From positions 1 to 64,000 of the forward strand of contig JASJCQ010000024.1 of NCBI GenBank assembly GCA_030065915.1: a stretch of DNA of 64,000 nt, written 5' to 3'. Source of the stretch: Woeseiaceae bacterium. Its GTDB lineage: Bacteria > Pseudomonadota > Gammaproteobacteria > Steroidobacterales > Woeseiaceae. Numbering within the stretch: the first letter of the stretch is position 1; each line of letters opens with the position of its first letter. The notes below the pieces were generated by a model. The model ran no database searches. It was not told the origin of the DNA and worked only from the letters and a program-made list of their open reading frames with translations. Below, in pieces: positions 40,405 through 50,164 of the stretch. A program made the position numbers and the translations under genes.

Positions 40405-41483
40405 ACTCGCCGGTTCGCATCCGGCTGACGCTGCCCCGGGACGCATTTCGCCTGCATGTTGACCTGGCGCTCGAAGGGCAAGGCATTACCGGTTTGTTCG
40501 GCGAGTCGGGATCCGGCAAGACCAGCCTGTTGCGATGCCTGGCTGGTCTCGAGAAGGTCGCCGACGGCCATATCGAGGTTGGCGGTGAGACGTGGCTCGA
40601 TACAGAGGCCGGCGTGAATCGCCCGCCGCATGAGCGCTCCCTGGCTTACGTCTTCCAGGAGCCGAGGTTGTTCCCACACCTGAGCGTGGAGCGAAACCTT
40701 CAGTACGCGGCAAAGCGCGCGGAGTCTTCCGCGGTGTCTTACGATCATGTCGTCGAGCTGCTGTCTTTGACGAGACTGCTGCCGCGGAATGCGACACAAC
40801 TGTCAGGCGGAGAGGCCAAGCGCGTGGCGATTGCCAGGGCGTTGCTTCGATCGCCGTCCCTGTTGCTGATGGATGAACCCCTGTCATCCCTCGATGCCGG
40901 AAAGCAGAGGGAGCTGCTGCCGTATCTTGACCGCCTGCAGGCTGACCTGACGATACCGGTAATCTACGTCAGCCACTCGATAGACGAGATCACTCAGCTC
41001 AGCGATCAGCTGGTGGTCCTGGCGTCTGGAGCGGTGCAGGCCGCGGGCCCGCTCCAGGAAGTGCTGTTGCGGACCGATATCGAACTGCTCGGTGGCGCCG
41101 AGGCGGGCGTCATCCTCGAAACGGATCGAAAAGACTTCGACAACCAGCACAGGCTCACCCGACTGCAGTTCTCTGGCGGCGACCTCTGGGTCAGCGCCGA
41201 TGTGCCCAGCCCCCATCCGAGAGTGCGCATTCGCGCCAATGACGTCAGCCTGTGCAAGACGCGTCCGGCCGACAGCAGCATTCTGAATATCGTCCCGGTC
41301 GTCGTCGAGGAAATTACTGCCGACGGCGAAGCATCGGTGCTCGTCGAACTGCATGCGGGCAGCGACCAGCTGCTGGCTCGTATAACCCGCCGTTCGCTAA
41401 GGGATCTGGACATTGCCGTCGGGAGCCAGTTGTTCGCTCAGATCAAGTCGGTTGCGGTCAGGAACAGCGCCGTCTCGATCTAA
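40401..41483 (+). CDS. modC: Molybdate ABC transporter, ATPase
   Basis: 360 residues. Walker A is GESGSGKT (34-41), the signature LSGGEAKRVAIARAL begins near 134, and Walker B is LLMDEPLSSLD. The C-terminal 70 residues form the TOBE/molybdate-regulatory domain (VRIRANDVSLCKTRP, ILARITRRSLRDL-like), where intracellular molybdate can feed back on transport. Overlaps modB by 4 bases. Confidence 0.95.
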   Translation: MNSPVRIRLTLPRDAFRLHVDLALEGQGITGLFGESGSGKTSLLRCLAGLEKVADGHIEVGGETWLDTEAGVNRPPHERSLAYVFQEPRLFPHLSVERNLQYAAKRAESSAVSYDHVVELLSLTRLLPRNATQLSGGEAKRVAIARALLRSPSLLLMDEPLSSLDAGKQRELLPYLDRLQADLTIPVIYVSHSIDEITQLSDQLVVLASGAVQAAGPLQEVLLRTDIELLGGAEAGVILETDRKDFDNQHRLTRLQFSGGDLWVSADVPSPHPRVRIRANDVSLCKTRPADSSILNIVPVVVEEITADGEASVLVELHAGSDQLLARITRRSLRDLDIAVGSQLFAQIKSVAVRNSAVSI

Positions 41484-41552
41484 CCTGCTCCATGAGGCAT
41501 CGCCTGAGCGCCCCCCCCCTCGGAAAATACGGATAATTTCCGCAAAAATCGT

Positions 41553-41560
41553 CCCCATTA
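41553..41560 (+). promoter_or_regulatory. Possible sigma-32-type -10 element before the small heat-shock gene
   Basis: CCCCATTA matches the heat-shock -10 consensus (CCCCATnT) and lies 54 bases before the hsp20 start. No good CTTGAA-like -35 is at the right spacing, so the call is weak. A short inverted repeat, GGAAAA/ATTTCC (41522-41541), sits just upstream. Confidence 0.35.
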
Positions 41561-41613
41561 GAGAGGTAGTGGCTGGCTATTCGAGGCCATTGTGACAAAC
41601 GGAGGACATCCTT

Positions 41614-42054
41614 ATGAACCTGATTAACTGGTCGCCGTTCCAGGATACGGACGGAATCTTCGACCGATACTTCAACCTGCGAGACAGGCTGCCCGCAGCG
41701 GATGCGAGTTCATCAGGCGCTCTGAACTGGAGGCCCGTCGTGGACATCAGTGAAACCGCTTCCGACTACCTCATCAAGGTAGAGCTCCCCGAGGTCGACA
41801 AAGACGATGTCGACGTTACCGTGGATAACGGAATGTTGACCGTCAGCGGCGAGCGTCACTATGAGAATGAGGAAGAGGACGAGACGCGGCATCGCATCGA
41901 GCGCATGTATGGTCGGTTCTCTCGCAGCTTCGCGCTGCCGACGGATGCCGATGAGCAAGCGATTTCGGCGAAGACCCGAAATGGACTTCTGAAGGTCCGG
42001 ATTCCGAAAACGAAAGTGGTCGAAGAGACGGCGAAAAAGATCAACGTCGACTAA
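41614..42054 (+). CDS. Small heat-shock protein, Hsp20/alpha-crystallin family
   Basis: 146 residues. The alpha-crystallin domain runs from WRPVVDISETASDYLIKVELPEVDKDDVDV (about 36-65) to the conserved NGLLKVRIPK block (about 123-132). A short N-terminal region and an acidic EEEDE stretch (about 88-92) precede the last strands. A canonical I-x-I/V tail is not obvious (IPKTKVVEETAKKINVD). It is a holdase chaperone that forms oligomers. ATG 41614 follows GGAGGA. A hairpin terminator lies 14 bases after the stop. Confidence 0.93.
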   Translation: MNLINWSPFQDTDGIFDRYFNLRDRLPAADASSSGALNWRPVVDISETASDYLIKVELPEVDKDDVDVTVDNGMLTVSGERHYENEEEDETRHRIERMYGRFSRSFALPTDADEQAISAKTRNGLLKVRIPKTKVVEETAKKINVD

Positions 42055-42067
42055 GACCCTGATCACA

Positions 42068-42098
42068 CTGGTCGCGGCTCGATCGGGGTTGCGACCAG
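42068..42098 (+). terminator. Probable terminator of the hsp20 gene
   Basis: A perfect 8-bp stem, CTGGTCGC (42068-42075) with GCGACCAG (42091-42098), loop 15 bases, followed by GCCTTTCC. The T-run is short, so it may be weak or Rho-assisted. Confidence 0.5.
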
Positions 42099-42211
42099 GC
42101 CTTTCCTGCGCCTTGAAATTGACAACGCTGTCATTACTGTCTATACAAACACCCGGTCCCGGGTCGCCGTACCCGGAATGAAGTACAACAAGTCAACGCG
42201 GGGGGCGTATC

Positions 42212-44578
42212 TTGAATGTGCTCAGGGCGCCACCCGGCGCATCTATAAAAACAATCGCGCCGTCGCTGTTTCCAGCGGCCGCAACCGCAATCCCCCGTTT
42301 CATTCACACCACCCGTAATGCGCGCCGTCTGCGCCGGGTGTTTGCCGCGATCTGCGGCTTGAGTATCGCCATGAACGTATCCATCGCCACCGACGCGCCG
42401 AAGCTGAGTGTAGAGCAGCGCGTAGAAGCCCTGCTCGAGCAGATGACCCTCGAAGAGAAGATCGGACAGATGACCCAGGCCAATTCGCCCGGCGGGCATC
42501 TGCCGGACGACTTCCGTGAAGCGATCAAGGCAGGGCGCATCGGGTCCACGCTTAACGAAGTCGATGTCAGTGTCGTCAACGAGATGCAACGCGTTGCGGT
42601 GGAAGAGAGTCGTCTCGGTATTCCGCTGATCGTCGGGCGCGATGTTATCCATGGCTTCAACACGATCCTGCCAATACCGATCGGGCAGGCCGCAAGCTTC
42701 AACCCGGAACTCGTGGAAGCAGGTGCGGCGGTCGCTGCGGCCGAGGCTGCACGTGCCGGTATCGATTGGACGTTTGCGCCGATGATCGACATCAGTCGTG
42801 ACGCGCGCTGGGGTCGAATCGCGGAGAGTCTCGGTGAGGACCCGTATCTTGCCAGTGTCCTCGGTGCCGCAATGATCCGCGGCTTTGAGGGTGACGACCT
42901 GTCGGCGCCGCACACGATTGCCGCCTGTGCGAAGCACTTTGCCGGCTATGGCGATGCCGAGAGCGGGCGGGATTACGCGACGACTAACATTCCCGAGAAC
43001 GAGCTCAGGAATGTGCACCTGAGGCCGTTCAAGGCCGCCGTGGATGCAGGTGTCAGCACGCTAATGGCGTCATTCAGCGACCTGAACGGCGTGCCGGCCA
43101 CGGGCAACGAATTCCTGATGAGGCAGGTCCTGCGCGACGAGTGGGGCTTCGAGGGATTCGTCGTCAGCGACTGGGCGTCGATTTACCAGCTGAAGATTCA
43201 CGGTTTCACAGCGGACGACAAGGGTTCGGCGTTCGAGGCGCTGAATGCGGGCGTCGACATGGAGATGGCGACGCCGTTGTACATGACGCATGCGGCCGAG
43301 CTGGTCAAGGAAGGCAAAATCCCGGAAGACCGGATCGACACGATGGTTCGCAATATTCTCAAGATAAAATTCGAACTCGGCCTTTTCGAGCGCCCGTACA
43401 CGGATCCCGATGAGTTGCCAGAGTTTGCGAACAAACACGCGCTGGAGACCGCACGCAAAGCGGCACTGCAGAGCGTCGTCCTGTTGAAGAATGACCATGG
43501 TGCACTGCCGATCAAACGGGACGAAATCGACTCTATCGCCGTGATTGGCCCCATGGCTAACGTGCCGTATGAACAGCTGGGTACCTGGGTTTTCGACGGC
43601 GATCCCGAGCTCAGCGTGACGCCGCTGGAGGTGTTGTTCGAGCTGGACGGCATCCAGATCAATCACGTTCGTGCAATGACGACGACGAGGACAAGAGACA
43701 CCGATGAGTTCGACGACGCCGTCAAGGCGGCCAGGGGATCCGATGTCGCCGTCCTGTTCCTCGGCGAGGAATCGATCCTGTCCGGCGAGGCGCACTCGCG
43801 CGCGGACATCAGCCTGCCGGGCAACCAGGCGGAACTGGTTCGCCGAATCAAGGAGACCGGCACGCCGGTGATCGCCGTCATCCTGGCGGGTCGGCCGCTG
43901 ACGCTAACCAACATCGTCGACGAGGTCGACGCGATACTGTTTGCCTGGCACCCGGGCACGATGGGCGGGCCGGCGATCGTTGACCTCCTGTTCGGTGTCG
44001 AATCGCCGAGCGGCAAGCTTCCGGCCACATTCCCCAAGATGGTCGGGCAGATACCGATCTACTACAACCAGAAGAACACGGGTAAACCGCCATCGCCGGA
44101 AACCATCGTTCATATCGACGAGATCGACGCGCGCGCGCCGCAGACCTCGCTGGGCATGACCGCGTTTCACTTAGACGCCGGCTACGAGCCGCTGTTCCCT
44201 TTCGGCCATGGCCTTTCCTACACGGAGTTCCACTACGATCACCTGCGCGTCAGCAAGCCGGAGTTTTCGAAGGACGAGACGTTATTCGTCTACGTCAACC
44301 TGACGAACGCCGGCGACGTTGTGGCCGAAGAAGTCGCGCAGCTCTACGTCCGGGACCTGGTCGGCAACGTGACGCGCCCCGTGCGTGAGCTCAAGGGTTT
44401 CCAGCGGGTACGCCTGGCCCCCGGGGAGACGCGCACGCTGACCTTCGAGCTCACAGCGGACGACCTTGCCTTCTATGGCCGGGACAATACGCTGATCGTC
44501 GAGCCCGGCGATTTCCACGTCTGGGTCGGCGGCAGCTCGGAGACCGAGTTGCACACAGAATTCCAGCTGGTGGATTGA
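42212..44578 (+). CDS. Glycoside hydrolase family 3 (beta-glucosidase type)
   Basis: 788 residues if started at TTG 42212; the true start is uncertain, since ATG 42371 and GTG 42338 are in frame. From GTG 42338 a signal peptide is plausible (VFAAICGLSIAMNVSIATDAP). The domain opens at VEALLEQMTLEEKIGQMTQANS, with the TIM-barrel blocks IDWTFAPMIDISRDARWGR and KHFAGYGDAESGRDY. The nucleophile is Asp320 in GFVVSDWAS (numbered from TTG). The C-terminal alpha/beta sandwich and the fibronectin III-like domain (NAGDVVAEEVAQLYVRD) are complete, giving the BglX-like architecture. It hydrolyses beta-glucosides in the periplasm. A sugar porter follows 1 base after its stop. Confidence 0.9.
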   Translation: MNVLRAPPGASIKTIAPSLFPAAATAIPRFIHTTRNARRLRRVFAAICGLSIAMNVSIATDAPKLSVEQRVEALLEQMTLEEKIGQMTQANSPGGHLPDDFREAIKAGRIGSTLNEVDVSVVNEMQRVAVEESRLGIPLIVGRDVIHGFNTILPIPIGQAASFNPELVEAGAAVAAAEAARAGIDWTFAPMIDISRDARWGRIAESLGEDPYLASVLGAAMIRGFEGDDLSAPHTIAACAKHFAGYGDAESGRDYATTNIPENELRNVHLRPFKAAVDAGVSTLMASFSDLNGVPATGNEFLMRQVLRDEWGFEGFVVSDWASIYQLKIHGFTADDKGSAFEALNAGVDMEMATPLYMTHAAELVKEGKIPEDRIDTMVRNILKIKFELGLFERPYTDPDELPEFANKHALETARKAALQSVVLLKNDHGALPIKRDEIDSIAVIGPMANVPYEQLGTWVFDGDPELSVTPLEVLFELDGIQINHVRAMTTTRTRDTDEFDDAVKAARGSDVAVLFLGEESILSGEAHSRADISLPGNQAELVRRIKETGTPVIAVILAGRPLTLTNIVDEVDAILFAWHPGTMGGPAIVDLLFGVESPSGKLPATFPKMVGQIPIYYNQKNTGKPPSPETIVHIDEIDARAPQTSLGMTAFHLDAGYEPLFPFGHGLSYTEFHYDHLRVSKPEFSKDETLFVYVNLTNAGDVVAEEVAQLYVRDLVGNVTRPVRELKGFQRVRLAPGETRTLTFELTADDLAFYGRDNTLIVEPGDFHVWVGGSSETELHTEFQLVD

Positions 44579-44579
44579 C

Positions 44580-46136
44580 ATGGCTTCCCAGACCCGCGCA
44601 ACCGCACTAATCTCATTGCTGGTTGCCCTCGGCGGCTTCCTGATGGGTTTTGACGCATCGGTGATTTCCGGCGTGGTCGGATTCATCGAGACGGAATTCG
44701 AGCTGACCAAGATCGAACTCGGCTGGTCGGTTGCATCGCTGACGCTGACGGCGACGTTGGCCATGATGGTTGCCGGGCCCTTGAGTGACCGGCTCGGCCG
44801 GCGCCCGGTGTTGCAGATCGCCGCGGCAATGTTCGCCGTTTCCGCCATTGCATCCGCGCTGGCTCCGGACTTCGTTACGCTCGTGATCGCGCGAATGCTC
44901 GGCGGCTTCGGCGTTGGCGCTGCCCTGATTATCGCGCCGATGTACATCGCCGAGATCGCGCCGGCGGAACAGCGTGGCAAGCTCGTCTCATTCAACCAGC
45001 TCAACATCGTCATCGGTATATCGGCCGCGTTCTTCAGCAATTACCTGATCTTGAAGCTCGGCTCGTCGGAGGCGGACTGGGCCGTCGCGCTGCAGTTCGA
45101 CGAGTGGGCGTGGCGGTGGATGCTTGGCGTCGAGGCGTTGCCTGCGGTGCTCTACCTCGTCGCGCTGCTCTTTGTCCCCGAGAGCCCGCGCTGGCTCGCC
45201 ATGCGAGAGAGAAATGACGAAGCGCTGACTGTCCTGACCAAGGTATCCGCAACGCCGGAAGCCGACCTCGAGTCCGTAAAGAAGGCCCTGGCCGAGGAAG
45301 CGGAGCTCTTCAACGCATCGTTCATTGAGCTGTTTCGACCGGCAATGCGCCTGGTACTGACCATCGGTGTGTCGGTCGCCATCCTGCAGCAGCTCAGCGG
45401 CATCAACGCCGTGTTCTTCTATGCGCCGATGATCTTTGAGCAGTCGGGTATCGGCACGGACGCGTCGTTCATGCAGGCGGTACTGGTCGGGCTCGTGAAC
45501 CTCGGCTTTACTATTCTGGCGATGGCGCTGATCGACAAACTCGGTCGTCGACCGCTGTTGGGCACTGGCCTCGCCGGGATAGCGATTTGCATGCTGCTGC
45601 TGGCCTATGGGTTCGGGAGCGCAAGCTATTCATTCAAGGATGCCGACCTGGCCGAACTGCCGGAAGGTGTCGATGTCGCCATGATCGAATCCGTGCAGGA
45701 CAAGGTCTGGAACAGCGACGTGGCCTTCCGCGAAGCCGTAACGGGTCTGCTCGGTGAGTCCGTGTACAAGGAGCATGAATCGGCGCTGGTCAGCCTGGCC
45801 ATCGATGCGAATCCGACGCTGATCCTGTTCGGCATCCTGGGCTTCGTCGCGAGTTTCGCGATGTCGCTGGGCCCGATCATGTGGGTGCTGTTCTCCGAAT
45901 TGTTCCCGAACAGGTTGCGCGGTCTCGCCATTTCCTTCGTTGGCCTGATCAACTCCGCGGTCAGCTTCGTCGTCCAGCTCGTGTTCCCGTGGGAGCTGGA
46001 GGTGCTCGGCAACGCCGGCACGTTCTTCGTGTTCGGCGTCGTGGCGCTGTTCGGATTCTTCCTGATGATGCAGATACTGCCCGAGACCAAGGGGCGCTCC
46101 CTCGAGGAGCTCGAGCACGAATTGCTCAAAGCGTGA
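44580..46136 (+). CDS. Sugar porter (MFS, GalP/XylE type)
   Basis: 518 residues, about 12 helices. GFDASVISGVVGFIE (about 21-35) is the sugar-porter opening, DRLGRRPVLQI the loop-2/3 motif, PESPRWLAMRERNDEA the middle signature, and PETKGRSLEELEHEL the closing signature at about 498-512. It imports a hexose or pentose by proton symport. With the GH3 enzyme directly upstream (ATG one base after its stop) it most likely takes up the glucose released in the periplasm. Confidence 0.94.
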   Translation: MASQTRATALISLLVALGGFLMGFDASVISGVVGFIETEFELTKIELGWSVASLTLTATLAMMVAGPLSDRLGRRPVLQIAAAMFAVSAIASALAPDFVTLVIARMLGGFGVGAALIIAPMYIAEIAPAEQRGKLVSFNQLNIVIGISAAFFSNYLILKLGSSEADWAVALQFDEWAWRWMLGVEALPAVLYLVALLFVPESPRWLAMRERNDEALTVLTKVSATPEADLESVKKALAEEAELFNASFIELFRPAMRLVLTIGVSVAILQQLSGINAVFFYAPMIFEQSGIGTDASFMQAVLVGLVNLGFTILAMALIDKLGRRPLLGTGLAGIAICMLLLAYGFGSASYSFKDADLAELPEGVDVAMIESVQDKVWNSDVAFREAVTGLLGESVYKEHESALVSLAIDANPTLILFGILGFVASFAMSLGPIMWVLFSELFPNRLRGLAISFVGLINSAVSFVVQLVFPWELEVLGNAGTFFVFGVVALFGFFLMMQILPETKGRSLEELEHELLKA

Positions 46137-46219
46137 CGAGGTCGGGCGCCGTTACGGGTCGCTCTCAGCTCGTGAAGCACACAGGACGGGTCCGACTGTA
46201 TTGAGCTAGACTCGCGACG

Positions 46220-47605
46220 ATGAACGAGCAGCTGATCAGCCAGTTCGAAGCGAGTCTGGGCAGCGCCGGTGTGCTGACCGGTGACGACGTCAGCAGCCGC
46301 AAGGCGTCCTGGCTGAGCGAAGACCCCTGTGAGGCAATGGCCATCCTGCGACCGTCGACGACCGACGACGTTGCGGCCGTCATGCGGCTCTGTTTCGAGG
46401 CCGATCAACCCGTTATTCCGCTGGGTGGAAATACCGGGCTGGTGGAGGGTACGCGAGCCGGTTCCGCCGACGTGATGCTGTCACTCGAACGTATGAATCG
46501 CATCCAGCGTATCGACGCGATGAGCGGCACAGCGATCGTTGAGGCGGGCGTACCGTTGCAGACCATCCATGATCGAGCCGAGGAGGCCGGCATGCTGTTC
46601 CCGCTGGACCTGGGCGCACGTGGCAGCGCCACCGCGGGCGGGACGATCTCGACCAACGCCGGCGGCAACGCGGTGATCCGCTACGGCATGATGCGTGAGC
46701 AGGTGCTCGGGCTAGAGGCGGTGCTCGCGGACGGTACCGTCGTGTCGTCGATGAACGAGATGCTGAAGAACAATGCCGGCTACGACCTGAAGCAGTTGTT
46801 CATCGGCACCGAGGGCACGCTCGGCATCGTAACTCGCGCCGTGCTGCGCCTGCGGCCGGACATGCCCAGCAGGAACACGGCGATGGTCGCCGTGGACGCC
46901 TTCGACAAGATTCCCAGGCTACTGCGCGAGGTCGAAGCTGGCCTTGGCGGCACGCTGTCGGCGTTCGAAGTCCTGTGGAAGGACTTCTTCGACACCGTGG
47001 TCGTCGACTCATCAACACACGCGCCGCCTGTCGAACAAGGCTTCCCCTTCTATGTTCTGATCGAAGCGAGGGGAGGGGACCAGGCGTTCGACGAGGAGCG
47101 GTTTCATCGCGTCTTAGAGTCTGCCTTCGAGAAAGACCTGGTCACAGACGCCGCCATCGCCAATAGCGGTGCACAGCGCCAGGCGCTGTGGGCCATCCGG
47201 GACGATATCGACGGACTGGTCGCAAAACTGGCACCGGCGATGGCCTTCGATGTCAGCCTGCCGATTACGCATGCAAACGACTATACGAGTGCAGTCCATC
47301 GAAGGTTGGGCGAGGCTTTTCCGGATGTCTATCGCGGCACCACATTCGGTCACCTCGGCGACAGCAACGTTCACTTCATGCTGACGGTAGGAACCAGTGA
47401 CCACGCCGCCCAAAAGCAGGCGATGAAGATCGTTTACGAGGAGCTGCAGCCCTACGGCGGTTCCATCTCGGCGGAGCACGGCATCGGTACGGAGAAGCGG
47501 GAGTTCCTCGGGGTGTCGCGCAACGATACGGAGATCGAGTTGATGCGCACTCTGAAAAAGGCGCTCGACCCGAAGGGTCTGCTCAATCCGGGTAAGGTCT
47601 TCTGA
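46220..47605 (+). CDS. FAD-linked oxidase, GlcD/D-lactate dehydrogenase type
   Basis: 461 residues of the PCMH/VAO fold. The FAD-contacting segments are IPLGGNTGLVEGTRAGS (about 71-87), GARGSATAGGTISTNAGGNAVIRYGMMREQVLGLEAVLADG (about 134-174), and the C-terminal FAD-oxidase domain ends with GGSISAEHGIGTEKREFLG and PKGLLNPGKVF. These enzymes oxidise glycolate, D-lactate or D-2-hydroxyglutarate and pass electrons to quinone. No glcE or glcF is adjacent, so it is the single-subunit form. It starts 83 bases after the sugar porter. Confidence 0.92.
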   Translation: MNEQLISQFEASLGSAGVLTGDDVSSRKASWLSEDPCEAMAILRPSTTDDVAAVMRLCFEADQPVIPLGGNTGLVEGTRAGSADVMLSLERMNRIQRIDAMSGTAIVEAGVPLQTIHDRAEEAGMLFPLDLGARGSATAGGTISTNAGGNAVIRYGMMREQVLGLEAVLADGTVVSSMNEMLKNNAGYDLKQLFIGTEGTLGIVTRAVLRLRPDMPSRNTAMVAVDAFDKIPRLLREVEAGLGGTLSAFEVLWKDFFDTVVVDSSTHAPPVEQGFPFYVLIEARGGDQAFDEERFHRVLESAFEKDLVTDAAIANSGAQRQALWAIRDDIDGLVAKLAPAMAFDVSLPITHANDYTSAVHRRLGEAFPDVYRGTTFGHLGDSNVHFMLTVGTSDHAAQKQAMKIVYEELQPYGGSISAEHGIGTEKREFLGVSRNDTEIELMRTLKKALDPKGLLNPGKVF

Positions 47606-47630
47606 AGACCCGTCGGCGGACAAAAAAAAA

Positions 47631-47802
47631 GCGGCCGGCGAAGCGGCGGATAATCCAGCCAGGGGAAGCTGGTTAACCAGGGGCGTCCTGCAGGCACGGG
47701 GATGGTGCACAGGATCAGCTAAACGATTCACCGCTCCGGCCGGCCAAGGCTTGGGGGGAAATCAGACGCCAGAAGACGTCTACCTAAGCAGACCGGGGCG
47801 GG
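47631..47802 (-). ncRNA. Candidate structured small RNA with intrinsic terminator
   Basis: Read leftward, the 275-base gap holds: a possible -10 (TAATAA, 47815 to 47810), two small hairpins (GTCT/AGAC and AGACG/CGTCT), a closing stem of 7+6 bp joining 47731-47745 with 47633-47646, two hairpins inside it (47686-47714, TCCTG/CAGGA with inner GCAC/GTGC; 47655-47672, CCAGC/GCTGG), and a run of nine T at the end (47622-47630 as A on the + strand). No open frame explains it and no known RNA family was recognised by eye. It is opposite in direction to both neighbours. Confidence 0.4.
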
Positions 47803-47880
47803 TCCGGATTTATTACAGCCCCCCGGGCACCGCAACTAAAGGGCTGCCACCGCGCGGCCGGCGACGTTAAACTCGCTCGC

Positions 47881-48807
47881 ATGCCCGATATCCTGACCAT
47901 ACGAGACCTGCACAAGACTTATCCCGGCGGCTTCGAGGCGCTCAAAGGAGTCGACCTCGATATCGATCGAGGCGAAATCTTCGCGTTGCTCGGACCTAAT
48001 GGTGCTGGCAAGACGACGCTGATCAGCATCGTCTGCGGAATCGCCAACGCCACGTCCGGCAGTATTCGGGTGGACGACTTCGATATCGTCGACGATTTCC
48101 GCGAGACACGATCGCGAATCGGCCTGGTGCCGCAGGAGCTGCCTGTCGATGCATTCGAGACGGTTTGGGACACGGCGACATTCAGTCGCGGGCTGTTCGG
48201 GCGAGACAGCAGTCCGCAACACATCGAGAAGGTGTTGAAGTCGCTGTCGCTGTGGGACAAGAAGGATTCTCGCATCATCGACCTGTCGGGCGGCATGAAG
48301 CGGCGCGTCCTGATCGCGAAGGCGCTGGCACATGAGCCTGAACTGTTGTTCCTCGATGAGCCGACGGCAGGCGTCGACGTCGAACTGAGGCAGGACATGT
48401 GGGACGTCGTCCGCGAGCTCCGCGAGAACGGTGTGACGATCGTCCTGACGACCCACTACATCGAAGAGGCCGAGCAGATGGCCGATCGCGTCGGCGTCAT
48501 CAACAACGGCGAGATCATCGTTGTCGAAGACAAGACGCGACTGATGCAGGAGCTCGGCCGCAAGCAGCTGTTCATCCAGTTGCAGCAGCCGCTTGATGCC
48601 CTGCCAGAGCCACTGAGCGACCTGCCTGTCGAATTACTGCACGACGGCCACGAGCTCTGCTACACCTACGACACCCGCAGCGAGAGTACGGGCATCACGG
48701 CGCTACTCCGAACGTTGCAGGAGTCGGGGATTCACTTCAACGACCTGCATACATCGCAGAGCTCACTCGAGGACATTTTCGTCGACCTCGTGAGGCGGAC
48801 CGAATGA
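47881..48807 (+). CDS. ABC-2 type exporter, ATPase (YadG/CcmA-like)
   Basis: 308 residues. Walker A is GPNGAGKT (38-45), the signature is LSGGMKRRV (about 138) and Walker B is [12 protein letters not shown]. The 80-residue C-terminal extension ([21 protein letters not shown]..) is typical of YadG/NodI-type ATPases. The permease follows with a 4-base overlap, making a two-gene exporter for an unknown substrate (polysaccharide, lipid or drug). Confidence 0.93.
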   Translation: MPDILTIRDLHKTYPGGFEALKGVDLDIDRGEIFALLGPNGAGKTTLISIVCGIANATSGSIRVDDFDIVDDFRETRSRIGLVPQELPVDAFETVWDTATFSRGLFGRDSSPQHIEKVLKSLSLWDKKDSRIIDLSGGMKRRVLIAKALAHEPELLFLDEPTAGVDVELRQDMWDVVRELRENGVTIVLTTHYIEEAEQMADRVGVINNGEIIVVEDKTRLMQELGRKQLFIQLQQPLDALPEPLSDLPVELLHDGHELCYTYDTRSESTGITALLRTLQESGIHFNDLHTSQSSLEDIFVDLVRRTE

Positions 48808-49565
48808 ACGTCAACGGTATCAAGGCAATCTACGGCTACGAGATGGCGAGAATGCGAAGGACGCTGGTCCAGAGCATCGTCTCGCCTGTGCTGTCGACGT
48901 CGCTCTACTTCATCGTATTCGGTGCCGCCATTGGTTCGCGCATCAGCGAGATCGACGGCATCGCCTACGGTGCGTTCATCGTGCCCGGCCTGATGATGCT
49001 AGCGATCCTGACGGAGAGCCTGTCGAACGCGTCTTTCGGCATCTACTTCCCGCGTTTCACAGGGACCATCTTCGAAGTCCTGTCGGCACCGGTGTCCTGG
49101 GTCGAGGTCCTGCTGGGCTACGTCGGTGCCGCGGCGACGAAATCGATCATCATCGGTGTGATCATCCTGCTGACCGCCAACCTGTTTGTCGATATTCGCA
49201 TCGCGCACCCGCTGGTCATGCTGCTGTTTCTGGTCATGACCTCGGTGTCGTTCAGCCTGTTCGGTTTCATCCTCGGCGTCTGGGCTGACGGGTGGGAGAA
49301 GCTGACGATCGTGCCAATACTGGTTATAACCCCGCTGACCTTCCTCGGCGGCACGTTCTACTCGATCAGCATGCTGCCGCCGGTTTGGCAGACGCTGAGC
49401 CTGTTCAACCCGGTTGTCTACCTGATCAGCGGATTTCGCTGGAGTTTCTACGAAAATGCCGACGTATCGGTGGGTATCAGCATCGCCATCACCAGCGGCT
49501 TCCTGCTCGCTTGCCTGCTGGTGGTGCGGTGGATATTCAAGACGGGCTATCGTCTGCGCAGCTGA
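48804..49565 (+). CDS. ABC-2 type exporter, permease (YadH-like)
   Basis: 253 residues with about six helices. The [63 protein letters not shown] region is the ABC-2 transport-associated block near 50-110, and [36 protein letters not shown] (about 177-212) is the conserved ABC-2 signature of YadH/NodJ proteins. It pairs with the overlapping ATPase gene. Confidence 0.93.
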   Translation: MNVNGIKAIYGYEMARMRRTLVQSIVSPVLSTSLYFIVFGAAIGSRISEIDGIAYGAFIVPGLMMLAILTESLSNASFGIYFPRFTGTIFEVLSAPVSWVEVLLGYVGAAATKSIIIGVIILLTANLFVDIRIAHPLVMLLFLVMTSVSFSLFGFILGVWADGWEKLTIVPILVITPLTFLGGTFYSISMLPPVWQTLSLFNPVVYLISGFRWSFYENADVSVGISIAITSGFLLACLLVVRWIFKTGYRLRS

Positions 49566-49627
49566 CGTTGCGGCTACGCAAATTAGCTGGCACTCTACGC
49601 GACCCCCTCTGACAGGCAGGTGCTGCA

Positions 49628-50005
49628 ATGCGCTGGCTGATGCGCTCCAAGATTCACAACGCCACGGTTACCGAGGCAGACGTGAACTACGTGGGTTCAA
49701 TCTCGATAGACGAAGAGCTGATCGAGCGCGCCGGGTTCTGGCCCGGTGAGAAAGTCCTCGTCGTCAGCAACACGTCCGGGGCTCGTCTCGAGACCTACAT
49801 CATTCCCGGCGAGCGCGGTAGCGGTGTTATCGGCATGAACGGTGCCGCGGCGCACCTGATCAAGGCCGGAGAGCAGGTGATCATCATCGGATTCGAGCTC
49901 GCCGATAAGCCGATTGAGCCAAGTGCCATTCTCGTCGACGAAGACAACCGCTGGGTCAGAGACCTGACCGAGAAAGCCGGCAGCACGGTCGACGATTGCG
50001 ACTAG
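49628..50005 (+). CDS. panD: Aspartate 1-decarboxylase
   Basis: 125 residues. The Gly23-Ser24 bond in NYVGSISID is the self-cleavage site that makes the pyruvoyl cofactor. Lys8, the conserved SKIHNATVT (7-15), GARLETYIIPGERGSGVIGMNGAAAHLI (about 51-78) and Tyr57 complete the PanD pattern. It makes beta-alanine for pantothenate and CoA. panB and panC are not adjacent in this window, so the gene is separate from the usual cluster. Confidence 0.95.
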   Translation: MRWLMRSKIHNATVTEADVNYVGSISIDEELIERAGFWPGEKVLVVSNTSGARLETYIIPGERGSGVIGMNGAAAHLIKAGEQVIIIGFELADKPIEPSAILVDEDNRWVRDLTEKAGSTVDDCD

Positions 50006-50164
50006 GTCTGTCGCCCCCGGCGGCCCACGGCCACAGACTGCGTAAAGACCGGTTTGTCGTTGCTGGTTTCGCGACGCGCAAGTTGCGATAAGCTCCCGCA
50101 TCAGCATTCAATTGTCCCTGCTCTTCGCACCAGGGTCGTTTATGCATGAACCCGGGAGAATATT

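Noticed and set aside
47780-47830. Signal-recognition-particle-like motif (GGTCCGG and nearby ACAGCC) on the plus strand
   Set aside because: The conserved GGAAGGAAGCAGCC loop is missing and the surrounding stem does not fit SRP RNA.
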